64,000 nucleotides of DNA from Trissonchulus latispiculum (Eukaryota; Nematoda; Enoplea; Enoplida; Ironidae), in the NCBI GenBank assembly GCA_030248195.1, contig JASAND010010746.1:1-64000 (forward strand), in the 5' to 3' direction. Positions 33,100 to 46,399 of this stretch are shown here, piece by piece; positions within the stretch are counted from its first letter, which is position 1, and every line of letters starts with the position of its first letter. The notes beneath the pieces were generated by a model. The model saw only the letters and a list, made by a program, of their open reading frames with translations. It was not told where the DNA came from and ran no database searches. The position numbers and the translations under genes are program-made.

Positions 33100-34164
33100 G
33101 CACCGGGCAACTCTACTAAAGCTGTGAGATAACTTGAAAATTATTTGCTGAAGTTACCAGGGAAAGCTCAAACTCCGTCATATCTAAAGAAATGCTATTC
33201 CGATTCCCTAAACGGTTACAAATTGAATGTACTCATATACCGAATATTCTGCCAGCGGGGACCGCTGCGGATACTTGAATTCGGAGCAGAACTTTTTCCC
33301 GAACAAATGTCCTAACATTGAAAATGAACGGTGAACCAGGCGGCTAGCAGACCAATGAAGACGAAGAAAGTTAAGCAAGCATTGTCAGTTTAGGAATAAT
33401 GATATTTGACATTCTTCAAACTTCATATTTCGATTCCTTTGGTATGTGGAGCGGGCAGGTCATATATCCTGGAAATGTGCTTCAGCTTAGGAAAAAGTAA
33501 CAGTCTCTTGACAGTGATACATTTTTAAAGTTAAAATAGGACTAATAGGAAAAACATCCCATTCGTCAAATCTGGTCTTCAAACCAGATTCCATATGCAG
33601 AGTGTTGGAAAATCAAAATGTGCACAAATTTTGATGTCACCAAAATTAATTAGTTTCTGATGTAAGTACCCAGTTTATTGTTAAACGAGAGAAACTGGAA
33701 CGGACTCTTTCTACATTGCCCTTACATGATGGATAGTACCAGCCTCTGGCATTACGGCATAAACGAGTTATACCAAAGTATCAAGTAACAATTTAGCAGT
33801 ATTGCGTCAACCACCGGACCGGTGCAGAAAACAGCATACTGTAACCATGTCATTTTCATAAATTCCAGCCTTGAACATTTTCGAAGAAGAATAAGGACAA
33901 AGTCTGTGTTGATCAAGTTTAAAAAGGCGTGAAAACGGCAAGAAATGTTTCGTCAAAACGTTTCTGTTCACAACCTAGAGAATGACGTAGCATAATATTT
34001 ATCGCATCTTTGGCAGAAATGACAGCTGAAATTGAAGCTGAACCCTGAACCAACGAGTCCACGCGTCTCCAAAGAAACAAGTTTACTAGTCTGTCTCCTT
34101 CCAATCAGTCTGCCATCCGACTAGGATAATACGTACCTACAGGTTAATCTCCTTGGAGGGGGGA
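33100..34164 (+). pseudogene. Gypsy integrase end and PPT, plus strand
   Basis: Plus-strand frames near 33805-33880 read RQPPDRCRKQHTVTM and IPALNIFEE, resembling the C-terminal integrase stretch before VHVDRLKPA in gypsy elements, with many stops upstream and downstream. The segment ends with a purine tract GGAGGGGGGA directly before the TGTTAG that opens the LTR. Assignment rests mainly on that PPT-LTR junction. Confidence 0.5.
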
Positions 34165-34480
34165 TGTTAGGATACTGCAGATTCATCTTAGGGCATTTAA
34201 TATTTCAACTCGTTTAACCCTATAGGCGAATTAAAATGGATTGCTTAACTCTTGTAACCCTGTGCGCGAAAAGGATTGAGTTATTTTCAACTCTTCTAAC
34301 TCGTTTAAAGGCCCCCAGTCTCACTTAATTGTGTTCCCTTTTAAGACAGGGATCATGACAACGGGGACATCACTAGATGTCAGTGGAAAGCATTCCAATT
34401 CGGTCATACATACTTCATGACAACGATCAAAAGGAATCGCCCGTTAAGCGCAACTTACCAAATAGGTAGTGGACAACACT
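34165..34480 (+). mobile_element. LTR of a plus-strand gypsy-type element
   Basis: Starts TGTTAGGATACTGCAG right after a polypurine tract and ends CAACACTAACA, giving matching TGTTAG...CTAACA termini over 316 bp. Taken as the 3' LTR of the remnant to its left. The bases after it (34490-34560) match the leader of the minus-strand element at 43420-43485. Confidence 0.6.
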
Positions 34481-34489
34481 AACATATTT

Positions 34490-34560
34490 GTAGCGCAGCC
34501 GGTGTAAACCGTACCAGATCATGATTGTAACTGGCTACCGACAAGTAATTGTCTCACTGA
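34490..34560 (-). repeat. Leader fragment of gypsy element A
   Basis: Minus-strand GACAATTACTTGTCGG, CAATCATGATCTGG and CCGGCTGCGCTAC match the leader following the LTR at 43531-44066. So a second, truncated copy of that element family sits here. Confidence 0.7.
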
Positions 34561-36539
34561 CCATAATGACGTAGACAGTAGGCTGAACAGATGTAATAGG
34601 ACCCAACGGATGGATCATGGTTACCCAGAATATTGGTTTCTGGAAATTCCCAAAGTGGAAGTCAAACCATCTTCCAGGCCAAAGGTGACTACTCAATTTC
34701 CCCGTAAATTGGTAGATGTCAGGGATAACAGTCAATAAGGTCATCAAGTTATGAATGACTACTACAGAGTTGTAACTACCGCGAGCAGATGAATGCTCGT
34801 TGCTAGACCGCTGATGTTGACGAAGAATAGTCGGAGAGACGAGACCATCTACTGCTGTCCGGAGGGAACGACGAAGATAGTCATCTCATCAGTAGAAGGA
34901 TCGAACTAATACGCCACCGATCCGCCTAATGCTGGTGAAGAGACTGAAACGTGCGTATGGCGTTTCGGCCCCGTCGCGTCGCTATGGAAGGCACCCAATC
35001 CTCCGCCGTGACAGATAAGACGAGTCTCGCCGCATGATCTGCAGGTCCGAAGGTTTCAGCCGACATTGCTCGATCGATCGGTTTTGAAGCGTCTGCGATG
35101 TAGCAAACGACAATGATCGGAACAAACCATTGACAAGCGTTCAACGACCTGGTCCATTCCATCAGCCAATCGCTGATCACCAGAGGCATCCGGTCAAAAG
35201 AAAGGCCAGATCCCTGTAAAGGGTTTGAGGACCAAGCTCAGCAAGGGCCCCAGGTTTCTTACTCGCTGCCGATTCTTTTTGTTGATTTTCGTCTTTGGAA
35301 GTAAAATTGATGGTATCTAGACCTTTAAATTGGTCGTTTTCTGGAACTGGGTTACCCTGCATCGCCAGTCAAGCTCAGTCGACTGCTTCACGTACCTGGT
35401 CGGCCCAACGGATTGACTTTGCCCGTTTACGAGGATTCTGAGTTGATGATGAACGAAAGTGGTATTCGTTGAAGTTGAACTCGTCGCATCGCTACTACGT
35501 CTTCGTCATCCCGTTGCAGCAATGCTAGTAATCGCATTACTGGGGCGTCTCCAATTGGACGGGGCGACGCTGTCGAATCCAAAGACGACGGTGTCAGGTG
35601 CAACCGTCGAACGGTCGCCAGACGGTGCAGAGCCCACAACTGAGCTACAGCCAGGTGGTTTGAGGCAGTTCGTGCTGAGCCCATGCCGAAGGTCTCTACA
35701 TTTGTTCAGTTCATAAACAGGAGCTCTCTGTAAAAAGGTCAGCCACGGAGAAGACTCAAAATTCCGACGCTTTGACGTGGGGTTTCCAGCGGACCTGCCA
35801 ATACGATTCTAGTCACAGTCACCGCTGAGCGTTTCTGTCGTTACTCGGGTCTAGCAGTTTCAGGTGGAGTAGAAATAATCCCCGAAGACAGGCCTCAACC
35901 GCTGCCGGCTGTGGCCGTTGACCAATGAACAACCCACTGAGGGGTCGAGCTCTAACGGTCCGGCTCAATTCCTTCCTTGGCTGGTGGTGTAAACCTGACA
36001 GCTTCTAGAACTGCTCCAGCTGAAGAGATTAGGAGATCCACAGGGTAAAGCGGAATTCCCAACTGCAGTGGAGTTGAGGCATCAGTCATAATAATTCGAA
36101 GCGGACCACTAGTCGAATGAGAAAACCCACACGACGTTGCTACGAGACCAAACTGGAAAGATTTGGAAGTACGATAAAAACAGGAAGCGGCATCCAAGTG
36201 TCTTGGCTGGAGCCCAGACGGCGCTTGGATTAGTCAACTCCCGATCCACAGATCTATAACCACCGGTTGGTGGAAAAGTGGAGAGACTATACGAATTCAC
36301 TCGTGGTTGACCAGGCTGACTGGCTCCAGGCAATTGTTCCTGCTGCTTGTTGCTTGACATGGCACAAGATGGCAAGTAATTGCCGCAATAAGGCACAGCG
36401 CAAGGCTGATCAATTAAGGCCAAGCTGATAAGACACAGAAAATTGACTTGAAACTCAGAACTGGTGACCCACCATTAACTGTTCAGGTAAGTTGGGTGTG
36501 ATCAAGTCATAGATCACTTTTCTGCAAATGAAGATACCT
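34561..36539 (-). other. Degraded retroelement-like region
   Basis: More GC-rich than the surroundings, with many overlapping frames on both strands but none with a certain domain. Minus 34926-35189 begins PLVISDWLMEWTRSL, faintly like the VVVDYLTKW block of integrases. The region lies downstream of the pol of element A and probably contains its 3' part and other fragments. Confidence 0.35.
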
Positions 36540-38420
36540 TGATCGCGAGCTCAAGATATGGCTTCAATTCCTCAATGTGTACGATTTGTGGGTTCTGCTG
36601 AGGTCTGGAATGTTCCGGATCTGGAAGGTGACGTCTTCTTCACTGTTCCACAATCATGAATGAACCTTCATACTTCCGCTGGAATTTGTGGGATCGGCCT
36701 GAGGGCGTAACCCATGTAACCTTACTCATGCTCAATCATGCCTGGATGGAAATGGTTCAAATTCCGTTTCTTCAAGGTAAAAGACTCCCGGCATGCTTCG
36801 ATCCATGAAAGTTGCCAAGTACCGTCAAGAAACTTGTCCCATGGTCAGTTAGCAGAAGGAAAGAGCCGCCCACTGAACCACAAATCTATTGAAAGACCAT
36901 CTGCACTGCTTCATTCTTTATGGCACATTCCTCGGCATCGGTAACGAGATCCACGGTGACCGAATGCAAGCACTACCACAAACGTGGAGTTCTTTGAAAT
37001 TGACCAGATATAGGGGACGGTGCACTCGGTTTTCGTTCCTAAGCCAGCACGTGGACGAACAGACTCAGGGTTGGACGTGTGCAGAAGTTGGAGGGGTGAG
37101 ATCCTGAGCCATAGTTGACCAGCGGTAACTTGAGGCCAGGCTCGCAGATTCGGTCATATGGTTGCGATGGTCACCAACCATGAGCTCTAAACCGACCTTA
37201 TCTAGGATCATCTCCCGATCAGCTTTCGGTACCGCAATGACCTTAAATGTGTACCTCGTCGACGACCCCGTTCGTCCGGCGTCATCTGAGGAGAAGTCCA
37301 GTTTGGATGAAGTAAAGGGTTCTGAGTTTTTTCAAGCAACCATCCTCCGAATATATCATCCTCCAGTAGAACATTCCGTTGTAGACGGTCGAACAGCTGC
37401 TGAAACTCGGGTTAGCCGCTGCTCACGTTTCCACGTAAGGGGCGCTACCGGATCGCTGTTGGAGGCGCATCTGACAGGGGGTACATAGTGCCGTCAGATC
37501 TGGTTTAGGCTCCGTCAAAGGGTAGCAGCCTCGAAAGCGCATTTACAACCACAACACTTAGAGTGGATTGATATTTCAACCAAAATCAATCCCAGTAGCC
37601 GGAGTGCGAATCACGCTTGTCGTTCAGCTCCACAGGCGGAACCATTGCCGAAAACATCAGCAACCGCCATCCAGCCATGCGGAAATCGAGCCCAAACGAC
37701 TCCAGCTTCTCTCAAATCGGTGACCGTGTATTTATTCGTTTGGAAGAAATCAAATCCTGGCCGGCGTAGCTGTTGGTTGTGGTTCCACGCAACCGGCCGC
37801 GCCGGTTCCACGCAACCAACAGCCTCAGACCACTAAGCATCTACCAAGCATGCTGAAGATTTTACAAAATTCTGAGTAAGCCAGAACAGGGACCTTGGTG
37901 AGGGCCCTCTTCAAAGCGACATAAGTCAACCATCGAAACTAGGTCTCTTCAAACACCGATCCTTCCTCAGGAGTTCCACTAGATGAGACGCAATTTGGAC
38001 GATCGTAGCCGCCAAGTCCTGGAAACGTTTTACGTTTTGATATTCGTCGGAACGGGGTGCAGCTTCGCAACGGCTGCACTCGACTCCGCCGAGATGCCAT
38101 CCAGACTGCCGATATGCCCTGTAAGGGACGTTCTCCCGGAAAATGTACTTTTCCGGTTTGATCCGCAGCCCGTTATTGCGAAAAGTCTGAAACAACGTGC
38201 GGGGCATCACCAGATGCTCCGACATGTCCGGTGACGGGAAGAGAACGTCATCAGGATAGACGGCCAATTCCGTCAAAATCTTCTTCATGAGGCGTTGAAC
38301 TATAGCTGGCCCGTTGCGAAACAGCGCCATTAGTGCCGAACTGTCCTGATTGCTGACGAGGACGCAAGGACTGCTGACAAGCATTCCTTGCTGACGAGGA
38401 CGCAAGGACTGCTGACAAGC
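36540..38420 (-). pseudogene. Ty3/gypsy pol remnant (RT, RNase H, integrase)
   Basis: Reading down the minus strand: 38300-37926 is reverse transcriptase palm with GPAIVQRLMKKIL, a decayed catalytic block VYPDDVL, LFQTFRNNGLRIKPEKYIF and FQDLAATIV. At 37920-37850 ALKRALTKVPVLAYSEF is the RT-RNase H junction. At about 37130-37100 YRWSTMAQD marks the integrase zinc-binding end, at 36857-36825 LLTDHGTSFL the catalytic core D, and at 36690-36550 FQRKYEGSFMIVE and HIEELKPYL the integrase C-terminus. Order and spacing are those of Ty3/gypsy pol. More than ten stops or shifts interrupt it, and a 38-bp tandem duplication breaks the RT. It belongs with the minus-strand LTR at 43531-44066. Confidence 0.88.
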
Positions 38421-38423
38421 ATT
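38351..38423 (-). repeat. 38-bp tandem duplication inside RT
   Basis: Two nearly identical units start at 38351 and 38389 (TGCTGACGAGGACGCAAGGA each). The duplication shifts the RT frame. Confidence 0.9.
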
Positions 38424-41400
38424 GGTCGATTGTTCGCAAACGGGTGACGCGACGCAGAACGCGACGCAAACGCAAACGCAACTTTTTCCAGAAGGAGTGA
38501 GCCTGCTTCTAGACGTCTGCCTTCTTCTGCGGGTTCCTACGATATTGCCGGGTTTCCCAAATCAGTCGCGCAGTCCTTATGTAGTAGGTCCTTGAAGGAG
38601 TAAGTCCTTGAAGTGGTTCTTCATGTTCTTCATGGCTGCTTTGGATCACAGAACAGTGTAGTAGTTGGCGAACCTCATGGCTAATGAACCCTAATGACCT
38701 GGTGAACCGAATGTACGGACACTGACCTGGTGAACCGGTGTGACTTCACTCGTCCAATTAGTATGCTCCCCTGGCCGGGCGGAAACGAGCCAAGCGTCAA
38801 AGCACCAGATGAGAAAGTGAGTACTGAAAGGAAATCCGCTTCCAGTTTCCATCACCATCGACGTCGGACAACCTTCTTTCCTTCCTGCCCAACTCAACCG
38901 GAGAGGTCAATCCGCGGTCTTCCCCCATTGTAGACGCAGATATACAAGCCCACAGGGATTACCCTAAAATGGTAGCTGGAGGGTAAACCCATGCATGCAC
39001 ATGCTGGACAGGTAGGAGAATGCTGCAGCCAAAGACCGTAGAGCTTTAGACGTACTGTTCCTGCTCCGGAAAAAGGTGCACGTAATCCCAGACGCATCGG
39101 GAACCCTTGGTCATAACCGCACCCTGTTCAAAACCTCCATAGATTATCACCAGACGCTTCTTTGCACCCCAGCGTTGGTGGATTGAGACAACCAGGTCAG
39201 CACGAGAGTCCTTGACTACTCCGGCTGGAGATTCGGAACTACCAAAGGGCTGTACATCGGGTTCCAATTTATTAGACACAGGTCCAGTTGGCACTTGGCA
39301 CTGACGGGGAATCGTCAGGGAGTTGCCTCCACCGGCGGCCAAGAACAAATGGCAGGAGAACCCAATCAGAAGAACACAATAGAGTCCATTTTATTCCAGC
39401 AAAATGATACCCGCATCCGCAAGACGGAGGCTCCAATATCCACCAACGCTAACGCTGAGACTGAGTCCAGGCTAACCAGCACGTAAGGTGCTTTAAATAG
39501 AGCCGTATTTTCATTGAAACAATTACTTACAAAGATCCAAGACCAGTCAGTAGTGGATTGATGACATCATAAATGACTGGGGAGATCAAAAGTCGTCGCT
39601 GGTCCGCGGTTTACACATGGTCTTTTTCTTAGCACTCGATGCCGCAAATGCTGAGGGTTAGTCAACAACCACTTAGGCACAGCATCAATGTTGCTCGAAT
39701 GTCACTCGACGGAGGCTGTAAAGCCGACAAGACCGCATCCAGAATAGCTTCAAATATCGGCATACGATCAGCAAAATGCACCGACGCGAGCTTCATAGCT
39801 TGCATCTGACGCGTAATTGTTCGTTTGAACTAGTTCTTCCCTTCAAGATTCGATTTGAGCGCCAACGAGACTGTGCCAATATGCTAGCAGCATATCAACG
39901 TTCAGGTCGCCTCAGTCCATAAAGTAGGGTTGACCCTCGTCAACAGTTCGGATGCTGTAGGGATGGGTGGAGTCATCTAAATATCAAGAGATCCCCATTG
40001 TCTCTGAACAGAACGACGTAAGGTCGATTTTGGAATTGGATCTCAAAGCCCAGAGGCTTCCCGATTCGCAGAAGCTGCTTTGCCTGTAAAGGCTCGCTGA
40101 CGGCTCTTCGTAGTAGGGCGGTCCCCAGGGCTCGATCACGAAACCGGGGCTTGCCCCACTTCGTGACACTAGCCCATCTCTAAGCTGGGGTCCATCGGAA
40201 GATTGTTCTTAAGCGTCTGTTGGAGCGACGGGCATTCGAGAGGTTTGAAACCTAATCGTGTTCGTTGATCAACATTTTAATGGTTGCTAGCGTTAATCGT
40301 GGTGGTTTGATTCTCTGAGGCTGAAGGGATCATTTTTGACAGTTAAGACGACCAGAATGATTCCCATCCATAACTTGACCGTTAGACGGTCGATGTTGGT
40401 TGCGTTGGTTGGTTGGTTGGTTGGTCATTCTCGCCCTGGCCAACCTGGTCCCATTTGAAAGAACACACCAAATGCTGGCGTCACGACGAAAAAACCCAGG
40501 CAGTAAATTCGTGCTTCGGGGTTTTAACTGTCCTGCAAAGAAGTTTTTGGAAACGTCAAGAATAGGTGTCCGATCACTGAAATGTTATTGTGGTTGGGTA
40601 TTTTATAAAATCGGTTAATGCGCAGTTTATTGAAAGTAAGTTTGAATTTACCTGTCTGAAGTGTTCAGTGAAGGCGTATTTAGGCCTGCCATTACTAACG
40701 AAAATAGAGCTAGAATAGAAAATAAATGAGAAAGTATAAGTATACTGGGTGATAAAAGCAAAATGGTCACAAATGTAATAAATAAATATATAAATAAATT
40801 AAAATACAAGAACAAAAATACACATTATCATGCGAGGGAGTTAAGAGGAGGTAAAAATAGATTTTTCGAAAAAAGTTTTTAAAATAAAAATAGGGGTGCT
40901 GGGATTTTAATTTTATAGACAAAGCAAGAGATGTTTCAATTTATTAAGATTTAGATTATACTCTACAATGTTATAAAAGATATGAATCTTTCGGCCCTAA
41001 TCCCTTAGATTCAAAGCTTTTAAGAAATGAAGTAAAATGAGAGTAAAATGGACCAAATAGGATTAGGTACCGAAACCATCATCAGAGGGATCCTAAAGAA
41101 ACAAAATAATAACTAAAAGATATATCGTGATTGTTGGTGGTTGGGCCAGCCTGGTAAAGACCTGGAAACGGTACCTGGTACGGGTGTAGGGCAACTCGCT
41201 CAATACCAAGTTACGTTAAGTCTAAGGCTTAGACGATCGCAGTGTTATTCCTACTACGGGTTTATCTGGAAGTTTGCGCGCAATTTATCGCTGGTAGTAA
41301 AGTTTTCTAGTTTCACTGCCGAAGTTACCAGATGACCTATTAATATGCATCAGCTCCAGGTAATCGTCGCCACATAAACCGCGACCTGATATTAGAAATA

Positions 41401-43530
41401 ATGTTCAGAACTATAGCATGCTAAAATTCATCACGGACACAGGAAAATCCATGAACAGTTGTTGTATGTAAGGGGCATCACCGGGACGACAGATGTGTAA
41501 ACCTTATCGGTAGAACGGCATAGACAGCTGGGGAACACGAACACGGGTCCACGCCCTAATTGCATTCCGTTCCTTCATGTTCAACGGAGGGATAAGCCCA
41601 TTAAAGTCCAATAAGTCCGATAAAACCACCGACTTCTTACCCTTCCATCTGAACCGACGATGACCACCACAGCGGCCATCAGAGTTGCCCAAAAGGGACA
41701 AAGCCTGAATATGTGTGGTCCAAAGCCCGAACATAATAGTGGCTGAACCAGCAATTGATAAATAGTCACGGCTACGGTAAACGAATTAAGTTTGTTTAGA
41801 TGGGCGGGGTTCGCTGTGCCTGGGGTAATTGGAGTCTCTTCGTTGGAATAGAATCAAATGATGGAATACTCTTTGAAACGGACGGTATAGGAATGAGGAC
41901 CCACCATTGGGTTTGATGAGGGGGGGGTTGCCCGACCGGCCGGTTGGCGTATATCCGTCCAATGGTCACCAAATTTTGATTGGTCAAAGGAAAATGGAGT
42001 TCACCCAACAAATTCCAGTCCATACAAATGTTCTCTTCTTCACAACGGAGACAGAAGAAAAAGTCCAGGTCCAAAACCGATATCCCACCGGTTGGAGGGA
42101 CGAACCACAGGGAATAGGTAACATGACCCTAATCATGGGCCTGATTGTTCACCGCCAGGTTTCAGTTCGGAATCGGCAAAGGTCATTCCTCATCATCGCC
42201 GAGCTGAGCTGAGCTGATATGACCGGGTAACCGGACAACTTCTAATTCCAGACGTGATGAATTTGCCAGATTTGCCAGACTACCTCATCGACTTGCACGT
42301 GGACTGTAAAGCCAGAGCCGATTTCTTTTGACCCAACTGATAAAACCAGGCCAATCCAGATGCTCTGTTCTCCTGCAGTTTCCGAGCAATCTAGGCCTAA
42401 TGAGCCAACACAGAACTGTCGGTAACGACCCTGACCATAGGTGACCACTGGGTCACCTGGTGATTTGAGGATCGACACCAGGCCAAAATGACGAGTAAAC
42501 AGGCAGCCCTCGCAGCTTGGGGTCAAACACCCGATGGCTCTGCCATCGTAGTATGATTGTTTTTTCTGTACAATAGCCTTTTCCTCCATAAAGACGTCCT
42601 GCGCTTCTTCATGCTTCACTCAACAATCGTTGCTTTTGAGGATCCAAATTGTGATATTTTCGTCCAAAAAACCAGAATCGACAATCCCGCCTGTTCGTGG
42701 ACCAGGTGGAGGTAACTCCAACAGATACTCAGAAAAAACAAAAATCTGAAGTTATTGACAAAAATACAAAGTTGTTTGTACTTACGTGCCTTAAAACTGG
42801 TTACAAAATACCCTATATTTGTGGAAAATAACAAAGTTGAGTAGCATATTGTATGAGGTAGAAAAGAACATTAAAGTGCCTGAAAGAGGAAATAGATTTA
42901 GGGCAAAGTACATAAATGAGGTGGTTATAGTTAAAACAATTAAAAAGATAGGTTAAAAACAAAAAGTTATTAAAGTGAGCCTTTGTATTGTTAACCTAAC
43001 TCAAATCCCCCAAAATTTCCCTAATTCCTGTCTCAGTTTGGTGGCCTTGCTAAGTCACGTATACCACTCACGCAAATATATGTTCACTCGTACTGCACAA
43101 ACAGACCACAGCCTAAGAAAACGTGCACAAAAGTGAATAACTAAAAGGCTGGTGGTGATGAACAGGACCCAGAGAGAAAAATCGATCAGTTCTACGTAGA
43201 TAAGCAGGCAGAAAAGACCAAGTAATTGGTCTGTAGGCAGCTGAAAAATAGCACCAAAAGAAGGGAGAGCAGGATCAGTTCGCGTAAGCGAATGGAAATT
43301 TTAGCTGTAAAGGTACAACGCTTCACCGGACAGGAAAAAATCCAAAACTTACACGATTGGAAAAATAAGGAGAAGACCAGCTTCGACCAGTTGTCGCCCA
43401 GTCGGACTAATGTAATGCAGCCGGTTTAAACCGCACCAAATCATGATTGCAGACCAACTGGCTATCCAACAAGTAATTGTCGGGGGCGCTGCCACACAGG
43501 AACCAGGCAGGGGAAGCCTCGCCAAATAGA
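38424..43530 (-). other. Interior of gypsy element A with unassigned parts
   Basis: Between the LTR/leader (43530 down to about 43400) and the RT. Gag and protease should lie here but I cannot identify a capsid, zinc knuckle or DSGA motif. 41796-42230 is a GC-rich patch with CCGGCCGG and an eight-G run, likely a separate MITE. A (TTGG)n run is at 40405-40424. 40620-41100 is AT-rich and unlike the rest, suggesting later insertions. Confidence 0.4.
40405..40424 (+). repeat. (TTGG)n microsatellite
   Basis: Five tandem TTGG units. Confidence 0.9.
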
Positions 43531-44066
43531 TGTAGTTGTGATCCAACCTACTAGGATAACCAGCTAAACCTAACCACCAATATAACAGAACACAATTAGA
43601 TAAATGATTTAATAAACAATACGTACATACGTGGGCGTAAGCCCTGACAGACGGTCAAACCCAGACGTACAATGCATAACAACAAACATTCAAACATACC
43701 TGTACAGTTACCCCCTGGGGGAGAGTAGGTGGAACTGTAGCGGACCTAACGAAACAGGGAGAGGTGTAAGGGCGAACTCAGGTGAGCCCTTATTTGAGCA
43801 CCGGACTGTAGGTGGAAAATTAGACGACTGACGTGTTTTAGAGATTTGAAAGGAGACCCCCAAGTAAGCGGGGCTTAGGCAGACATACAGCGCCGCCAGT
43901 ACACCAGCCAGCGAATGGCTGATAAACACCTATGACAATCTCCAGTCAATACAGGCAGCTAAGCTGACAAATTAAACACAGTACAAAGACGGAAGTAAAT
44001 ACACACACAGGACAATGACAGGGGATAATTTGCATATTTAACCCCTTACACTACATATTCAATAAT
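43531..44066 (-). mobile_element. 5' LTR of gypsy element A
   Basis: Read on the minus strand it starts TGTAGTGTAAGGGG (44066) and ends CACAACTACA (43531), 536 bp with TGTAG...CTACA termini. It is followed by TCTATTTGGCGAGGCTTCCC, a primer-binding site/leader shared with the remnant at 1418-1435. A polyadenylation-like TTATTAAATC and a CAGGTATG donor-like word occur in it, as CAGGTACG does in the 896-1416 LTR. The matching 3' LTR was not found. Confidence 0.75.
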
Positions 44067-46231
44067 CGCTGAAATTGCAATGCTTGGGAGCCGCAAACAT
44101 ATAAAACTCTTTAACTGTCAAGTTTGTAATTATTTTAATTAGTTAAGTGACAGTACAATAAAGTGATTTCACTACTACCGCAGTGCCGCGTTAGAGTTGT
44201 GCTGGTACTTAGATTCCCGTTCTTGGCTCGGCAACGAACCCGCACAGCATTACCGTGGCCCAATGGCCTAATGGGGGTCCCCCAATGTCTCAATGCGTGG
44301 CCTTGGCTCGATGAAGGTCAAGCATATAAGGAACAGCAGTGCACAATAGCTAATCAAATGCTGTAATTTACATGTTTTGCAATTCCAGTGGGCTTGATTT
44401 TTAAATTCTACCAGAAATGGCTTAAAAAACCTTGCATTAAATTTGCGCTTCATGGTGCGCTTGCTTAAACTGAAACCTATGGAAGAGAAGTATCAGTTCT
44501 CACACAACGAAATCCTGTGACTGTAGCGGTACAATTACATAATGATTTTGGAACAATTTGCAATTGTAATCGCAAACTGCTAATTATTATTGGCTAAATG
44601 CTAACTGAATGAATACATGTAGCATAAAGGCTGTATGCTGACTACGGTTATATACTGTAATTTCAGTCAATAGACTAGCATTCTCTGCAGCAAAGTTGGA
44701 AGTGAATCGCGGTGTAGAGATTAGGTACAGTGAAAATAATCTCTGGACAAACAATTTAAGTCACAGGGGTAAATTTGTAGAAAGTACACTCTGCAAAGTG
44801 TGACTCCCGACAAATAAATCCCTGGAAATTACGAAGATTGCTACGGGTCAACTGAGTGTGTGCATGTCAGATTCCAGACCTCAGGTTACCCTAGCCAACT
44901 ACGAAACGAAACAGGCAAAAACTATAAAGTGATGCGAATTTACTGTATTTCTTCTGTAAAATTATTTACAAAATCAAAGTAAATTTCACATTAAATCTAC
45001 TACAACCACCAGAATTACAATTTTGATAAGAAAAAGCAAAAAGAACAAAACCAGACACAAATTCAGATTAATCACCAAATTATTGGACCCCGCCGAAATG
45101 CACTGGAGGGAGAAATTGGCTGACAGAGAAGGGGCAATTATCAGGGTGAAATCCCAATACCAACTGACGCTCACGCGCTCAATTTTGAACTAAAGTGACT
45201 ACTACTAGTCCGGCCTTGGACCGTACACAAGAGTGTAATTTTAGTTTGACCGTTCATAAAGTTGACAGTACGTTTTAAATAATTTTGAGTTAGAAATGTC
45301 GAAAGTGATTGAAATAATTCCACAGCGGGTATATTTGGGTCAAGAGTGGGTCAACAGACACATTGTTCACATCTATAAAAAATTCAGTTTGTTCTGCGAA
45401 TCTTAAAAATTTTACACTTGTACTTTTAAATTACATATTGCTACTAAAGCGAGGTCTTGTCAGGATCGGTCAGCTTCAGCGAAGAATTAAGTATAATAAC
45501 TAAGTATAATCATCCCTAAATCCTCCAGTAAGAACTATATAATCAATAGCAAGTCAATATTATATCTAATTTTCATAACAAAATATTGTCAAGTCTATGG
45601 TTCACTCGATCAGTCCATGTATGTATGTGTAACTCATAACAGTGCAATGGCATGTAACCGAACTAGGGCACTGGCTTAAGATTTTCAAAATCATCCTTGC
45701 AACTTTCCTTGCACTTTATTGAATCTCATAAACTGTCAGCTTTGGCTGAAATAATGTTGAAATAATAATAAATATGCGAAATTGCCGAGGGTCAAGTGGG
45801 TCTATCAAACCTTAGGGTCGTTGGTCGTGCGTCGCGGGCCAGAGATCCGCAAGTCGCGGGTGCCCGCGGGTCACGAAATAGCGACCCAATTCCTACTCTG
45901 CTCTGCAGGGATTGCCTTTTTCAGATTACAAGATTCAATCACTTTAGTCTATAATAAATTTCGTAAACACATGAGCCAGACTAATTACATTATTTCAGAT
46001 AGCATGTTTTGCAAAGTTATTTAGCAAAAAATTAGTAATATGTGCAACAGTCCAGTTCTCATTTTTGCACTGTCATTATTAATTAAAGTCATCGAAAATT
46101 GGAGACATTTTTGTTATTTGAGACAATCCATCACCCTTAGTTTAGGATTTACATCGTTTTCAACGTCCGCGACAGCAGATCCTGAAGCAGTTTAAATAGC
46201 GTCTCGGTTTAAAAAACAATCCGCGATAGAA
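44067..46231. other. Region upstream of the secreted-protein gene
   Basis: AT-rich, no credible frame. A GC-rich patch at 45785-45905 (GGGTCAAGTGGGTC, GCGGGTGCCCGCGGGTCAC, ending CTCTG) looks like part of a CAGAG-ended hAT-like MITE. Distal regulatory sequence of the downstream gene may lie here. Confidence 0.4.
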
Positions 46232-46239
46232 TATAAAAG
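46232..46239 (+). promoter_or_regulatory. TATA box of the secreted-protein gene
   Basis: TATAAAAG, 30 bases before an initiator-like TTCAGTT at 46261-46267 and 83 bases before the ATG at 46315. Position and spacing fit a focused RNA polymerase II core promoter. Confidence 0.7.
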
Positions 46240-46314
46240 CTTGTTTTCAAATTTTATTGCTTCAGTTGGTAGACCAACTTCATATCGACTGGAATCGAAA
46301 CTTACGATTACATT

Positions 46315-46399
46315 ATGGCGCGACAGGGAAGTTACTTGGTGGTGTTGCTAACACTATTTGTATACCTTGGAGACGGCTTGTTATTGAAACCGAACAATG
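46315..46399 (+). CDS. Secreted protein exon 1: signal peptide
   Basis: Starts at a real ATG with a purine at -3 region (TTACATTATGG). MARQGS, then the hydrophobic core YLVVLLTLFVYLGDGLLL, then KPNN. Donor G|GTAAAT, phase 1. Confidence 0.85.

Noticed and set aside
37162..37488. Plus-strand frames in 34-43 kb
   Set aside because: They are antisense to recognisable minus-strand gypsy pol motifs or show no coding character.
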